Positions 47,225 to 58,249 of a stretch of DNA of 64,000 nucleotides are shown one piece after another. The DNA lies in the NCBI GenBank assembly GCA_963573305.1, contig OY754335.1, positions 51,295,985 to 51,359,984 on the forward strand, written 5' to 3'. Numbering within the stretch: the first letter of the stretch is position 1; every line of letters starts with the position of its first letter. Origin of the DNA: Pyrrhosoma nymphula. Lineage: Eukaryota; Arthropoda; Insecta; Odonata; Coenagrionidae. The notes below the pieces were generated by a model that worked only from the letters and a program-made list of their open reading frames with translations, searched no databases and was not told the DNA's origin. The position numbers and the translations under genes are program-made.

Positions 47225-47360
47225 TTACGAGTGGACCTTATAATGAATGAGTGACTGGAATGCCCACATTAAGTCCATGGGCGAAGAAAGAGTAGTAAAA
47301 GTAGCTCATTTTAAGTTACCGGTGGGGAAGAGAAGCGTAGGAAGACCAAAAAATAGATGA
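47225..47360 (+). pseudogene. LINE ORF2 C-terminal fragment
   Basis: One plus frame reads WNAHIKSMGEERVVKVAHFK then LPVGKRSVGRPKNR before a stop. This matches the basic GKRSVGRPKKRW block near the end of RTE-like LINE proteins. About 45 codons survive. Confidence 0.65.
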
Positions 47361-47601
47361 TGTATAAACCTTACCGTCGAACAAGAATGAAAGGCGGAGG
47401 CACGAAAAATGAACAGGAAATCTGCCTGCTAGATAGAAGGAAAAAAAGAAATGTAAAATGTATAGTTAGATTAAAACACTTTCCTTGGTGACTTGGTGGG
47501 AATCCATAGTTTAAAGGAATGAATATATTCATAGTCCACAACTTGTACGAAGTGAAGCCTGCAACGGTAAAGGATTTCATGAAGGTAAGCCTTTACAATA
47601 C

Positions 47602-47640
47602 CTGATGATGACGCTAAAGCGTTGAAACCCCGGTCGAGTG
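47602..47640 (+). ncRNA. Hammerhead-ribozyme-like motif, plus strand
   Basis: CTGATGA (47602-47608) is followed by a stem GACGC-TAAA-GCGTT, GAAAC (47624-47628), a short stem III ACC-CC-GGT and GTC (47633-47635). This is the order of a hammerhead core with very short stem III, as in Penelope-like element hammerheads. One unpaired base lies between CTGATGA and stem II, and stem I is weak, so activity is uncertain. Confidence 0.5.
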
Positions 47641-47816
47641 TTTTATTTATAAAGTGGTACTGTAAACGCTTATCTTCATTAAAATATTTTATACATTTAA
47701 TGAATTCCCATCTAGTGAAAAAACTGGTGACCTCTATCATTTTTCATCAAGCAACAAACTGGTGAATTTGTTTTTTTTTAAACCTGAAGCTGTAGCGACT
47801 GAATCCTATTATGAGT

Positions 47817-48274
47817 TGGCAACACTGTTTGGGAGGAAAGAGAGGGAACCAGCAGGAGGTTGGGGGGAAGGGTATGAGGATGGAGTCGGTGGGATGGGAA
47901 GGAGGGGGGTGGCGTGGGACAGATGCGTAGGGAATGAGAGAGAGAGACGCAGTGAATGCGTTGGATGTGGCAAGGGACCAAGAGTAGTGGGGGGGGCGAG
48001 ATTATACACAGACGTCCTGAACGGAGCTTCAGTGTTCTCGTGAATACGTTCTGAGACGGCCGCAGAGCCTGACCGAATCGAACCTTCGACAAAGGTTAAA
48101 AAAAAAGAAAAACAAACAAATCTTCTTGTAAATCAACCGCGGAGGAGGAAATTGACCTGAGCATCCTTGACACCTCGAAAAGTCAGTAGGTGACGGGGAG
48201 TTTTTTTCCGCGCGGGAGCTTGTGGAGAGAGGGAGACAGAGAAGACTTTTTCTCCTTCCGAAAGAGTTGTCTCA
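47817..48274 (+). promoter_or_regulatory. GC-rich promoter/leader of gene 2
   Basis: Begins with TTGGCAACACTG and runs through purine-rich, CpG-containing sequence up to the ATG at 48275. The transcription start is not determined; no TATA box stands out. Confidence 0.45.
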
Positions 48275-48472
48275 ATGGATCGTGAGGGTTCACCAGACGA
48301 GGACTACGGCGTGGGCTTCATCCAGGATGACCACCCGCTGAGGTCAAGCGATGCCCAGATGACCCTCTTGAATATCCCTGGCAGCAAGGGGAACAACAGG
48401 GATTCCATCTCGTCGTCGGTCACCGACCTCAACGCTCCGATCTACGTGAGCCAGACGGCCGGAAGGCAACAC
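48275..48472 (+). CDS. First coding exon of an unrecognised gene
   Basis: ATG at 48275 follows TTGTCTCA in a GC-rich leader. The 66-codon exon ends at CAACAC|GTGAGT, a near-consensus donor, in phase 0. The peptide begins MDREGSPDEDYGVGFIQDDH, continues PLRSSDAQMTLLNIPGSKGN, then SISSSVTDLNAPIYVSQTAGRQH. It is acidic and serine-rich, with no signal peptide or membrane segment, so it reads like the cytosolic, disordered N-terminus of a larger protein. Codon use and GC content are far higher than in the surrounding DNA, which supports a real exon. No downstream exon was recognised in the remaining 15 kb, so the first intron is long or the next exons lie outside. I do not recognise the family. 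Confidence 0.7.
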
Positions 48473-48479
48473 GTGAGTA

Positions 48480-49200
48480 GTTAAACTGTTTAGCGAGAGA
48501 CCAGAGGGGACTCCAATGAGGGGCCATCGGCTCTTGGTCTCCTGAGGAAGAGACGAGGACGAGAGATTTCTCATCACGAGGGGGAAATCTCACCTTTAAG
48601 CCAGTCGGCGAATCCTTGCTGTTTTCCTGAGTTGCAGCAGCGGGAATCTTCAGCTTTTTTTTGCTTTGAGTATGCAGCGCACTTGTTGCGTTGGGTGTGA
48701 TTCCACATTTGGCCAGTTGCACCGCTTGCCTTACCGGTGTGGCATACGATCGACGAATGGCGCCACGGTCTTCCCCAGGATTTAATAGGGAGATAACCGT
48801 AGCTCCAGAAATTTCATAACTAACGAGTCAAAGTAAACAGGGCAGGGCTACAACTTTCCCATCCACGACTACGAAATATTCCACGATTCACCATCCGGAA
48901 TCAGGATAGTTCAGCAGGGAAGTTGGGAAAGTTTTTTTTTGGAACCTTTTTCCTTGGAAATATCCGTTAATTATGCCGTAGTGGAAAGTATCAAGCGTTA
49001 TTTAAAAACTTTCACAGCGCGGGGGATGCATGCAAAACGATTGTTGTAGCCTATCCAGGGTCACGGTTCTTCAAAACACGCGCGCTCACGTTGTGGCTTC
49101 TCTTCAATTGTGCCCATAAGAGTGAAAACGTAATCTCTGTTCTTCAAATTTTGTCAGGTGCTTGTAAATCACTAATTTAATTAATGGGGTGCGTTCTTAG
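48480..49200. other. First intron of gene 2, start
   Basis: No further exon or element end recognised. Confidence 0.4.
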
Positions 49201-49202
49201 AG

Positions 49203-49618
49203 TAGGGATCTCCACACTTATCGTAACGAGAGCCGAAATGGGTACAAGAACACTTTTCAGCGGGCCGTAATAAAAATATAAACAGGATACTCTAGCTATG
49301 AGTTTGATTGAAATAAAAAATGTTATTAACTAATTACAGAATATGTGAAATTAAATTATTGTTTATCGATGATGACGAACACTACCAGCGAATTCTCACA
49401 TTTTCATCACAAAACCATTTATATGAATGATGTTACGGAGTTTGTGCTTTTAAAACCGTATTAAACTGAGATTTCAATTTTGAAGCGCTTATTACAAACA
49501 AGTAGCAACCATTCAAGCAAATATTATGCGGCGCATTTCCTCATAATTCTTCTGCGGGCCGGACAAAATCATCTTGCGGGCCAATTGTGGCCCGCGGACC
49601 GTAATTTGGAGACCCCTG
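49203..49618. mobile_element. hAT-type MITE, 416 bp
   Basis: The right end, read inward, is CAGGGGTCTCCAAATTACGG with CCGCGGGCC close by, the classic hAT-type CAGGGGTC...GCGGGCC terminus. The left end TAGGGATCTCCACACTTATC is its diverged partner. Flanking 8-bp duplications differ at one base (TCTTAGAG at 49195-49202, ACTTAGAG at 49619-49626). It encodes no protein. Confidence 0.88.
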
Positions 49619-49629
49619 ACTTAGAGCAA

Positions 49630-52170
49630 TGCCCTTCTGAAGTGGTTTCGTTTTGAATAACGATAATGACAACGTGGAATTCGGAACCATGATCCCCCTC
49701 CAGTCATATACTATAGGTATTGATGGATCCATCATTATAGAATAATGAATTGGTACATGTACATTTGTATTCACATATTTTCCCTTCAAGCTGCAACAGA
49801 GATATGAGGATGAAAATGATATGATGGAACGCAATTATCACCAAATTTCACATGCTCTTGCGTGGTCATATCATTCTGTAATAATTGCAGGCTGAAGTTA
49901 TTGCTGTGTCAAACAAATGACCAACATGGGTGTCAGTTACCTGCTTGTCTTCTAAAGGGAAAAACATCTTCAGTAACGGGAAGTCATTAATTACAATTTA
50001 TTTCGATTTCATGTGTGGTCCGTAGTGGTGTGCATTAGGTGCGTTTTATAGTGACATTGGTACTGAAAGTTTATCCACAATGGAACTTGTGGAACACATT
50101 TTAAAAACTTTGAGGAACTATGCGACACTACAACAGTTGGATGATCATGAGTTTTTTATGACAAATTTAGCCAGATGACATTCGTTTTCAAAATGAAACT
50201 CAGTAGTTTGTCTTAATTTGTCAGGAGGGAATCTAGTTTTGAGAACTTCATTTTGACGTCATCGGAATAATAACCATGATGTTGATATGAGTCACCACTT
50301 TGGAATATTTCCAAATTTGACTGGTATAATATTTTCCCTGTGGATTGGTACTTTATTTTTGCGTTCCATTTTATGGGTTTACCTTATGGCCAGCCTTGTC
50401 AAGTCGTTTATAATTCTTGTACCCTTCGTAGACATGAAAAAAAACACGGTTATGAAAGTGGAGAATCTTTATTTAAATACCTTCATTCATCTCGTTAGGA
50501 AAAGTATGGCAGTTTCCTCAACTTATTTTTTAATTATAATTCCCAAGCGCGTTGTGCCAAAACATAATGCGGTTTGAATGAAAGCTATACGTTACGGCTT
50601 CAGAATATTTTTTACCTTACACGCATTTGTTAGCGCATTATCCGCAAAACTTTGCATAGGCACCGGTGAGCAGCATATATGAAGGATTCTGGTGAGTATC
50701 TCAAATAGTGCATGCATGGATGTATCCATAGGGAGGCAGGCATGTTATTTCTCGCTTTTCATTTCTCATACTTTTTCACATAACAAATGAACACTATTTT
50801 ACCATTTCAACAACTCTTTCCAATACCACATGAGTCCTTTACTGCGTACTTAGAGCGGTGAAAATGTGGTACTCTTGCTTTTATTTGTTAAAATGCTCGT
50901 TTCCCTCATTCAGTCATTAATCAACGTAAATTAAGTAACTATTTTTTAAGATAAACGCTGTGTTTAAAACTTGAAAAATCGAGATAACTTGTCCTCTTAC
51001 GCAATGTTATATACTACATGCGGAATGATAGTGTGCCGGGAAAGATGGTGCACATTTTTTTCTGGAAAATGTTAAATAAATAAGTGGTGATGTACAATAA
51101 CAAAGATTGATAAATCCTATGTAACTTAACGACCAAATTATGCTATCCTCTAACACTATTAATAGAATATACGTATTGCCACATATTTAAGCAACTTATA
51201 TTACTTTTAGACATGAAATATAACCACATAATGATGCAACTTATATTTCCTTATACGTGTACATGACTCCAAAATGATTATAAAAGATATTTTGTACGGA
51301 ACATGGCACTAGGCGGCTTTAATAGGCTGCCACACATTCTGTTTTATCTGGCCACAACTTTGAAGCAGTCACGAGTTGGTGCCTCTTGATCTTTAATAGG
51401 GGAGCTGAAACAGCCTCAGGTGAATGGTGAATGCTATTAATTGGCTCACTGCGTGTGCTCTGCCAATTTCACAGTGGCGAAGATGGATAGCAGCTGGTTT
51501 TGCGCCAAAGTTATTGCGACGCCGTGGCATATTGTTCTCATTCGGATGAGACAAAGAAGATGTCCAGTGGTCGACCATGGGTACCTTAGGAATTCGTTGG
51601 TCTGATTATAGTTTGCACTCATTGGCCATTGGATCGTATTAAGAGTGATTTTTATAGTATTCTGTTCACTGATAAGCTTGCACTCATCAGTAACATCAGT
51701 AAGTACATTTGTATCGCTCGGTGTTAGTAGAACAAATGCTAGGTAACAAGTTACATCGGGGTGATACAATACACCTCTATGTGATTTTCTGATACAAAGT
51801 TAACGTCTCTTCATCGGTTGAGGATTGATTCTGTCGGTAGTTACTCCTCGAAACTTGCTCTGAAAAGTAAAATAACCACTTTTATCTCGCATCTGATGAA
51901 ATAGTAACGGTAGTGTTTTATTCTTAGTTAATTCTGGTTTCATTTCCAACCTTCTGTTTTCATGGAATATAAGTTTAAATTTGGAACCTACACGTGCTTC
52001 GTGATATTGCCTTGTCTCTTGAGTTCTCGAAGTTTCAATCACAAGCATATGCCTGAGATGTACTTAATTTATAATGGAAATTATTCCGGTTTTTACCGTT
52101 TCCTTTTCTGATTTACCAAGAAGATCGCACAAAGTGTCAATGCAAAGTTTGTGTACCCAAAAGAGTTCCA
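49630..52170. other. Intronic or intergenic, nothing recognised
   Basis: Open frames up to about 107 codons (for example 51446-51769, minus) carry no recognisable domain. Confidence 0.35.
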
Positions 52171-52174
52171 ATAC

Positions 52175-52402
52175 TCTGTAGCATTCAATAGAAAACAACG
52201 ATAAACGGCTCAAGTGTTTAAGGATCAACGGCTTAAGGATTTGCCATAAAAAACCATCTCTGAAATATTTTAGCTACCTATATGTCATTTGCTTCAAGAA
52301 AGTATAAAATAACCAAAAAGTATTCAAAGACTATTTTTAAATGATAAACCCTTAAGCATTAACTGGAGCCGTTTATCAAGGCTTTCTATTGAATGTTATA
52401 GA
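52175..52402. repeat. Inverted-repeat element, arms about 45-50 bp
   Basis: The left arm TCTGTAGCATTCAATAGAAA ... GATAAACGGCTC (52175-52223) matches the reverse complement of 52347-52402 (TCTATAACATTCAATAGAAA ... GATAAACGGCTC). It is a likely MITE of about 230 bp with no coding sequence. Confidence 0.75.
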
Positions 52403-52628
52403 TTAGTTGATCTCTTTCGGGTAAACAAAATTTGGGTTCTTGTCAAAGCACCCAACTCTCCTCAATGGTGCAAATTACATCAACTGCTGGTCGCTTCTCC
52501 AAAAAGCAGTCCCATGCAGGTAGAAAATTAGAAGCATACTGTGAAATTCGTTGTCACAACACATATTTTACATTGCATCGTAATCTATCTATCTAATTAC
52601 CTAGGTTTACTGTCTTGCTGTATTGCTG

Positions 52629-52965
52629 ACAATTTTCCAATAATTGTGATTGCACAAATGGTGTGGTACGCAGTCACGCGTACGGCTGCGAAGTTATACA
52701 CCAAAGACGGTGAAATTCGCCATGAAAAAATCATTTTACTTGACCGGGATTCGAACCCGGATCTCCCAATTGCCGGTCAGGTGTGTTAGTCAGTTACAAC
52801 ACCAAGCCAACTTTATTCAAGGCGAATTTCAGCGGGGTTTCAACAACTTGTTCGTATATTCGTTCGTTCGTTATACACCTGACAGGCAATTGGAAGATCC
52901 GGGTTCGAATCCCGGCCAAGTCAAACAATTTTTTCATGGCGAATTTCACCATCTTTGGTGCATTT
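52629..52965. repeat. Head-to-head pair of tRNA-derived SINE family 1
   Basis: The minus-strand copy (52629-52835) has the head GCTGAAATTCGCCTTGAATA, GGCTTGGTGTTGTAACTGAC as A-box region and GGGTTCGAATCCCGG as perfect B box. Its tail runs TTTTTTCATGGCGAATTTCA ... GCGTACCACACC. The plus-strand copy (52871-52965) is 5' truncated but keeps the same B box and tail start. Confidence 0.85.
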
Positions 52966-52969
52966 CTGC

Positions 52970-55040
52970 TAGTGGCGCTGCGATCGAGCTGTAAGTCACG
53001 CCTGTTTGAAGGAATTCTAGGTAACTTAGGGCGTTGAAATTTGGCAGAAATACTAGGTGTGGCCTAAAATCAGCCTGAAAAATAGTAAAGACCCCTAAAA
53101 ACAATTTAAAGGGATTGTTTTTACCCCAAATTAGTTAACTTTTAGCCCTATAATAAAAGTATTGAACTTGGTGCAGGTTTTTTTTGCTTTTTTAAATTAC
53201 TTTAAATCGAGATATAAGGCTTTAAATTTCACCGTCGAATGGTTAAAAAAAATTAAGAGATTTTATTTATTGCATTCAATTTTCCTATAGTACGCTTCCC
53301 TTTTGTCTGAAATGGGTGCTTTTTGCTCGAAAATAGTCACGTTTTTCACTTTTTTCAATGTCAATTTTCTAATTTCCTTGGCAATGGAAGCGTGGTCTTT
53401 TAATGGGTACCTACTTTTGCCTGCGGCCTTCATGACGTAGTTTAAGTAGTCAATATGAGAAATGTAGCAAGATTTTAGCAGGGGCATGTTTCACCCCATC
53501 CTCTCCATGTGCTGTTAATGAATGGTATGGTATCCTTAATGGTATTTACAATTTGCATGTCACATCATGGGGATTCTTTTTTACCTTATAAAAGAGTTTT
53601 ATTTTTTCTACTTCCTACTTAATTTCAACGGGCAACTTGTAGATAAAGGTTTTTGCATAATTAACCGTCATACTTATGTGAATTGAGTCTCCAGTTCATC
53701 CAGTGGCGTGAACATGATGGATGCTCGCCCGTTGTGTTCTTCTTTGGTTGATGTAATTTCGAAATATACTCAGCCGCATGCCTTCCTCCTACCCCTCGTG
53801 GTATCTCTGCCAAGCGGAAATTCCGCCAAGGGGAACCCGCCCACGATGCTGCGACGTGACGAGTACAGCAGACCGAGGAGAACTTAACGTGCCACGTAGG
53901 GTATAAGAGGGGAGAATTCACACGAAATCATCCGTGATTTGGCGTGAAACCCCTCGCTTTTCCACGAAACACTCGTGGTTGCGGATCTGGAAATGTTGTG
54001 ACTCGCTAAATGTGGCCCATGTAACGTTTAAAGAGTTTTTGTTCAGTTACATTCTGAGAACAACTTGAGACAATTCAAGGCTGAGTATATAATCTTTGCT
54101 ACAAAGTGTCAAATAAGGAAAATTTGAATTCAGAATCGGTGCAATTGGAAAATTATTCCACCACAATGTAATTTTCAAAATTTATACAATGGCCATTATT
54201 AAAAACGTTCCCCTCGTTTTTACAAAAATGGCCCACTTAGGCACATGTGTAACGTAATTCAGGGAAGGAGGTAGGTCCAAAATTCAATAATTGTATTCAA
54301 TCTGAATAGACTACAATGTTAATATTCAAGTGATAGCCGTCGACAATCACATTCCGCTGCGATAACTTGAAGATTGGAGCAAAAATAAACATATAGAATA
54401 TTATGTAAACACCTATACTTTTTTAAATGGAGAAAATCAGGACTTATCGAGTGTATTCAACTTATTAATCGTTGATTAGATGTGTAATGGCAAGTTTAAA
54501 ACATTACTGCCTTTCGTAATAACGGACAATCAGGCCAGCTATGCACCACAGTCACAACATATGACTCTCTCAACCACTGAAGTGGACGATGTGGGCTCGT
54601 TAATTTAACCAGGAACAACTACTCACTTGTGATTAGATGTTCAATCAAAAGTTTTGAAATTTACTCCCTCTAGTAAAAACGAACATTAAGGCAATGAAGA
54701 TGATAGTTCAGTAAAACTAGAATGAATTATAGTGATTGGCAGAGAAATATGTTTGAATGAATGTGAGGGATATTGCAAATATTCATTATATGCTCTAAAG
54801 ATTATGATGGCCCCCCCGAAAATGGAAATATTGATCGAATCGCATTTGAACCGCGCAAAAACACAGCATCTCTTTTTGTCTCTCCTCTCTATCATTATTC
54901 GTATGCTCATTGTTTTTTTCTGCATTGGATATTTTTTAGGATATGATTTCTCAAGATCAAGCTTTACTTTAAGCCTCTGAAACAATCCTGTAAACAATAT
55001 GTTACCTCTGTTAAGTTAACTCTGCAAAAAAAAAACTTCT
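52970..55040. other. Intronic or intergenic, nothing recognised
   Basis: No recognisable exon, element end or RNA gene. Confidence 0.35.
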
Positions 55041-55042
55041 CA

Positions 55043-56512
55043 GGGGGCTACTCGGGAATGTCGACATTCGTATGAATGACGGGATTGTCGACATGCATTC
55101 ATTGAGCTGTTCAATGAACGTCATCCTCCTTGAGGTAGATGGAGGGGGCATGGCGTCACTAAGCTGAGTCCTAACGATCGAAATATCCGCCATGATGGTT
55201 CCCCCCTGTTCTTTCTTGACTTGCCATTGAATTGCACGGAAGTGTGGACGCATTGGTGAAAATTACGCTGAAATATCTGTCTTCTACTAGAAACTTAAGG
55301 TGTGTAAGTCTTGGACCATATTCTAGTTGTTTTGAGCTGTCAATTGAACTGGATTTAAGTACAGGATTTTCGTTGGGAATATGAATTATCGTTAATTTGT
55401 TCTCAGATGGTGTGTTGTGCTGCATTCGGGTGCAGTTGTCACAGCGATCGCCTTAAACCTGGAGTAACCTTTCATAGGTTTGAGACATTTCTTATTTATA
55501 TGGATTATATTATTCTGATATTCGATTGATTTTAATTGACAGCGTGAGCTCGTAAAAGCACATGTCCTTTGACGGCTCAAACTCATTGCATACGCGAATT
55601 TTTGTTCATTTGGTCACCTAATACTTATAGTCTACATATGCATTTATTTAGAAAATTATATTTATGATCTAATTGAATTACTTTCGAAACCATTACCTGT
55701 CATTATTAATGGCCAGTAGATATGTACATATGGCTTGAGGAAACTGAGATTAACAAGCGACTAAGCTGGTAATGCCGGCCATATTTTACGCATTAAACTT
55801 CATATGAGTTTAACTATATAGTTGAATGAGTTTAACATATATGTGGGTAAATATTCATTTCAATGTTAGATGTGGGTTGTTTCGTTGTATTGGATCAAGG
55901 AAAGTGGAATATAATTTTGGGTAAATAAGCTCTTAGTTTAAGGGATAAGACTATTCGAGTCTATGCAGGACACATTTTTTGTGCTTGCTAAGGGAGAATG
56001 TGCATTAATTAATTCATCCCTAACCATGTTGTTCGCTCGATCAGCTGTTCGCACTTCAGCAAGTGCTGAAAAAATGTATAATAAAATCAAATCCACAGAC
56101 ACCAAAATAAATCACAGTTTAGAATAAAACATAGGCTTTGCGAGATGAACAAATGTGATTACGGAAACATGATAAAATATGAAGAGCTGGGCATGTATAC
56201 ATTCAAAGAAAATAGGAAATTTAAACTAATTCATGACATTCTAAAAGTAGTTAATCTATCCGCAGTTTGAAAATGTTGACAAAACTAGACAAAACACTAA
56301 CTACAATGCGCTAAAAAGCAGGGGGAGGAGAATATCCGACGCGACGCTAGTGACGTTCCGACACCACAATAGCAGTCGACATGGAAGCTTGGTTTTGACG
56401 GAATTTTAAGCCGTTCAGTGAACCATGAGCTGGAAAGTGAATCACTGACGTAGAATTGTCGACATTTGATGACGTCAATTCAGATTGTCGACATTCCCGA
56501 ATAGCCCCCCAG
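55043..56512. mobile_element. Inverted-repeat element with THAP-domain start and paired GTCGAC sites
   Basis: The ends are inverted: left GGGGGCTACTCGGGAATGTC then GACA, right (reverse complement) GGGGGCTATTCGGGAATGTC then GACA. Each end carries a second GTCGACA about 30 bp further in. At 55407 an ATG opens a THAP-like zinc-finger beginning, listed separately. No complete transposase frame remains in the 1.47 kb, and no target duplication was seen, so class is unassigned. THAP domains are the DNA-binding domain of P-element-type and Kolobok-type transposases. Confidence 0.7.
55407..55482 (+). pseudogene. THAP-domain N-terminal fragment
   Basis: ATG at 55407 begins MVCCAAFGCSCHSDRLKPGV then TFHRF. 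The cysteine pair around CCAAFGC and the TFHRF motif match the N-terminal part of a THAP (C2CH) zinc finger. The frame then runs through unrelated residues to a TGA at about 55527; GT after CATAG could be a donor, but no phase-compatible continuation was found. It is only the first quarter of a THAP domain, with no catalytic region, inside the inverted-repeat element. It is probably a remnant of its lost transposase. Confidence 0.6.
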
Positions 56513-57143
56513 GTACGACACCATTACAACATCTGCGGTGTATATGGAGTGTTTTAAACGCACGGTCGTTTGTCTATTGTCAGTCCAATGTCCATTTTCC
56601 TCGCGCAGATGGAAGCGACCCGAAGGGTAGACATGAGGAGAGAGAAAGAGAGAGAGAGGGGGGGGGGGGGTGGCGGTGACAAGTGGCAGGTACGCGAACT
56701 AATAATAGCATGGGATGGAGGGTGATCTCGAATTGGCTATTGAGTCAATACATATTAAGACCCCAAAGTGAGTCGGGTGCGTTTGAAGGCGTGGGATGAC
56801 GTGGCTTGTGGATGGAGGACATGAAAGACGATAAAAGACATTAAAAGAGTCAAAGCAAACGGTAGCTGTGGAGCATGTGTGAAGGTACGAGGATGTGGTG
56901 GAGAGAAAGAGACTCGTTAGGGGTGGCTGCTACCATAAAATGAGGAAAAAAGACGGTACGAGCTCTCGGAGATATGAAAACATAAAGGAGTGAAAATAAA
57001 CACAACTTCCTCGAAATCTCCCATTTGTATTCACCCTGTAAATTAGATGATTATATAAATAAACTATATCATTATCTGAGTAGCTCATCCGGCATGCATT
57101 TTGAATCCTGAGTTCTCCATCTCAATCAGGTCTTCACTCGTAA

Positions 57144-57147
<4 letters not shown>

Positions 57148-57228
<81 letters not shown>
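57148..57228. repeat. (TA)n microsatellite, about 81 bp
   Basis: Uninterrupted TA dinucleotides. Further TA tracts lie at 57285-57333 and 57744-57796. Confidence 0.95.
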
Positions 57229-57232
<4 letters not shown>

Positions 57233-57298
57233 TTATTTATTTAATTCCGCCCCACCTGTGGCAAAGTTTATTTGTATATATATACATACATATATATG

Positions 57299-57332
<34 letters not shown>

Positions 57333-57370
57333 ACACAAAACGAAAATTTTGCCAATAGGCCACAACAATA

Positions 57371-57604
57371 AAAACACTTGACAGGGGGTGAGGAAAGAAA
57401 AGTAAAAAGAGAGAGAGAGAGGACTTACTGGGACGTTTCGGGCATGTAGGCCCTTCTTCAGCTGTAGAAAATTGAGAAGTGTTCTCAATTTTCTACAACT
57501 TCTCAATTTTCTACAGCTGAAGAAGGGCCTACATGCCCGAAACGTCCCAGTAAGTCCTCTCTCTCTTTTTACTTTTCTTTCCCCACCCTCTGTCAAGTGT
57601 TTTA
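57371..57604. repeat. Inverted pair of Penelope-type units with hammerhead-like motifs
   Basis: Two arms of about 105 bp (57371-57476 and the reverse complement 57484-57604) are nearly identical, sharing AAAACACTTGACAG, AAGAAAAGTAAAAAGAGAG, GGACTTACTGGGACGTTTC and TCTTCAGCTGTAGAAAATTG. Each contains a core of the form CTGAAGA, GGGC-CTACAT-GCCC, GAAACGTCCC (plus strand 57517-57548, minus strand 57432-57461). One extra A separates CTGAAGA from the stem, so the core is near canonical only. The region is flanked by TA microsatellites. Low divergence suggests recent origin. Confidence 0.7.
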
Positions 57605-57741
57605 TTATATATATATGTATATAAATTCATACAATCATAGGAAATGGAAAGGGATAGGAACACATAAAAGGACGAACACAGGGTTTGGTGGGGAAGATGA
57701 AAATGTGTCGAATCCAGAGAGAAAAAAATTCACCTTACCCA

Positions 57742-57795
<54 letters not shown>

Positions 57796-57797
<2 letters not shown>

Positions 57798-57848
57798 CAG
57801 TGATACACTTAACAAACACGCAAAGTGTTTGTTTAGTGTATCACTGTT
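57796..57848. repeat. 24-bp hairpin at the edge of a (TA)n tract
   Basis: AACAGTGATACACTTAACAA then ACAC at 57796-57819 pairs with 57825-57848 with one mismatch, leaving a five-base loop GCAAA. Confidence 0.93.
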
Positions 57849-58249
57849 TTATTTATGCATGTGCATCGTCGCCGAGTGCGATTTTCTACCAAGACATTAT
57901 ATAATATATATTCGTGAGCATTTAATTAAGTCACTGGCCAATTGGATGTTTTCTTTGTTTCATTGTCTTGGAAAGACTTAATTAATAACTTTAGTATCAC
58001 GGTGATATAGGTGAAAAGTAGAATTTGGCTGTGTGAAGAACTTCTTGGAAAACCAAAATCCACATGAATGACCTAAGCTCCTTTACACTAATACTTTTAC
58101 TCCGAATGATGCAATTTCTTCTCTTTCGCACAGTTATAGCAATATTTCGAGGGAAATATTCTTGGCATTAGTTCAAAAATTTTTGGTCAATAGTATTTTC
58201 ACTGTATTTTATATTTTGTATGGTAACTTATATTCGATTGAAACTGGAA

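Noticed and set aside
52741..52800. Possible true tRNA gene with perfect B box
   Set aside because: The acceptor stem cannot be paired, and the same sequence recurs with a shared non-tRNA tail at 42750, so it is a SINE.
52650..52994. 114-codon frame
   Set aside because: Falls within the tRNA-derived SINE pair.
55543..55570. A second THAP exon (RELVKAH-like)
   Set aside because: No splice phase joins it to the THAP start without a stop.
57597..57981. Frames with repeated YI residues
   Set aside because: Translation of a TA microsatellite.
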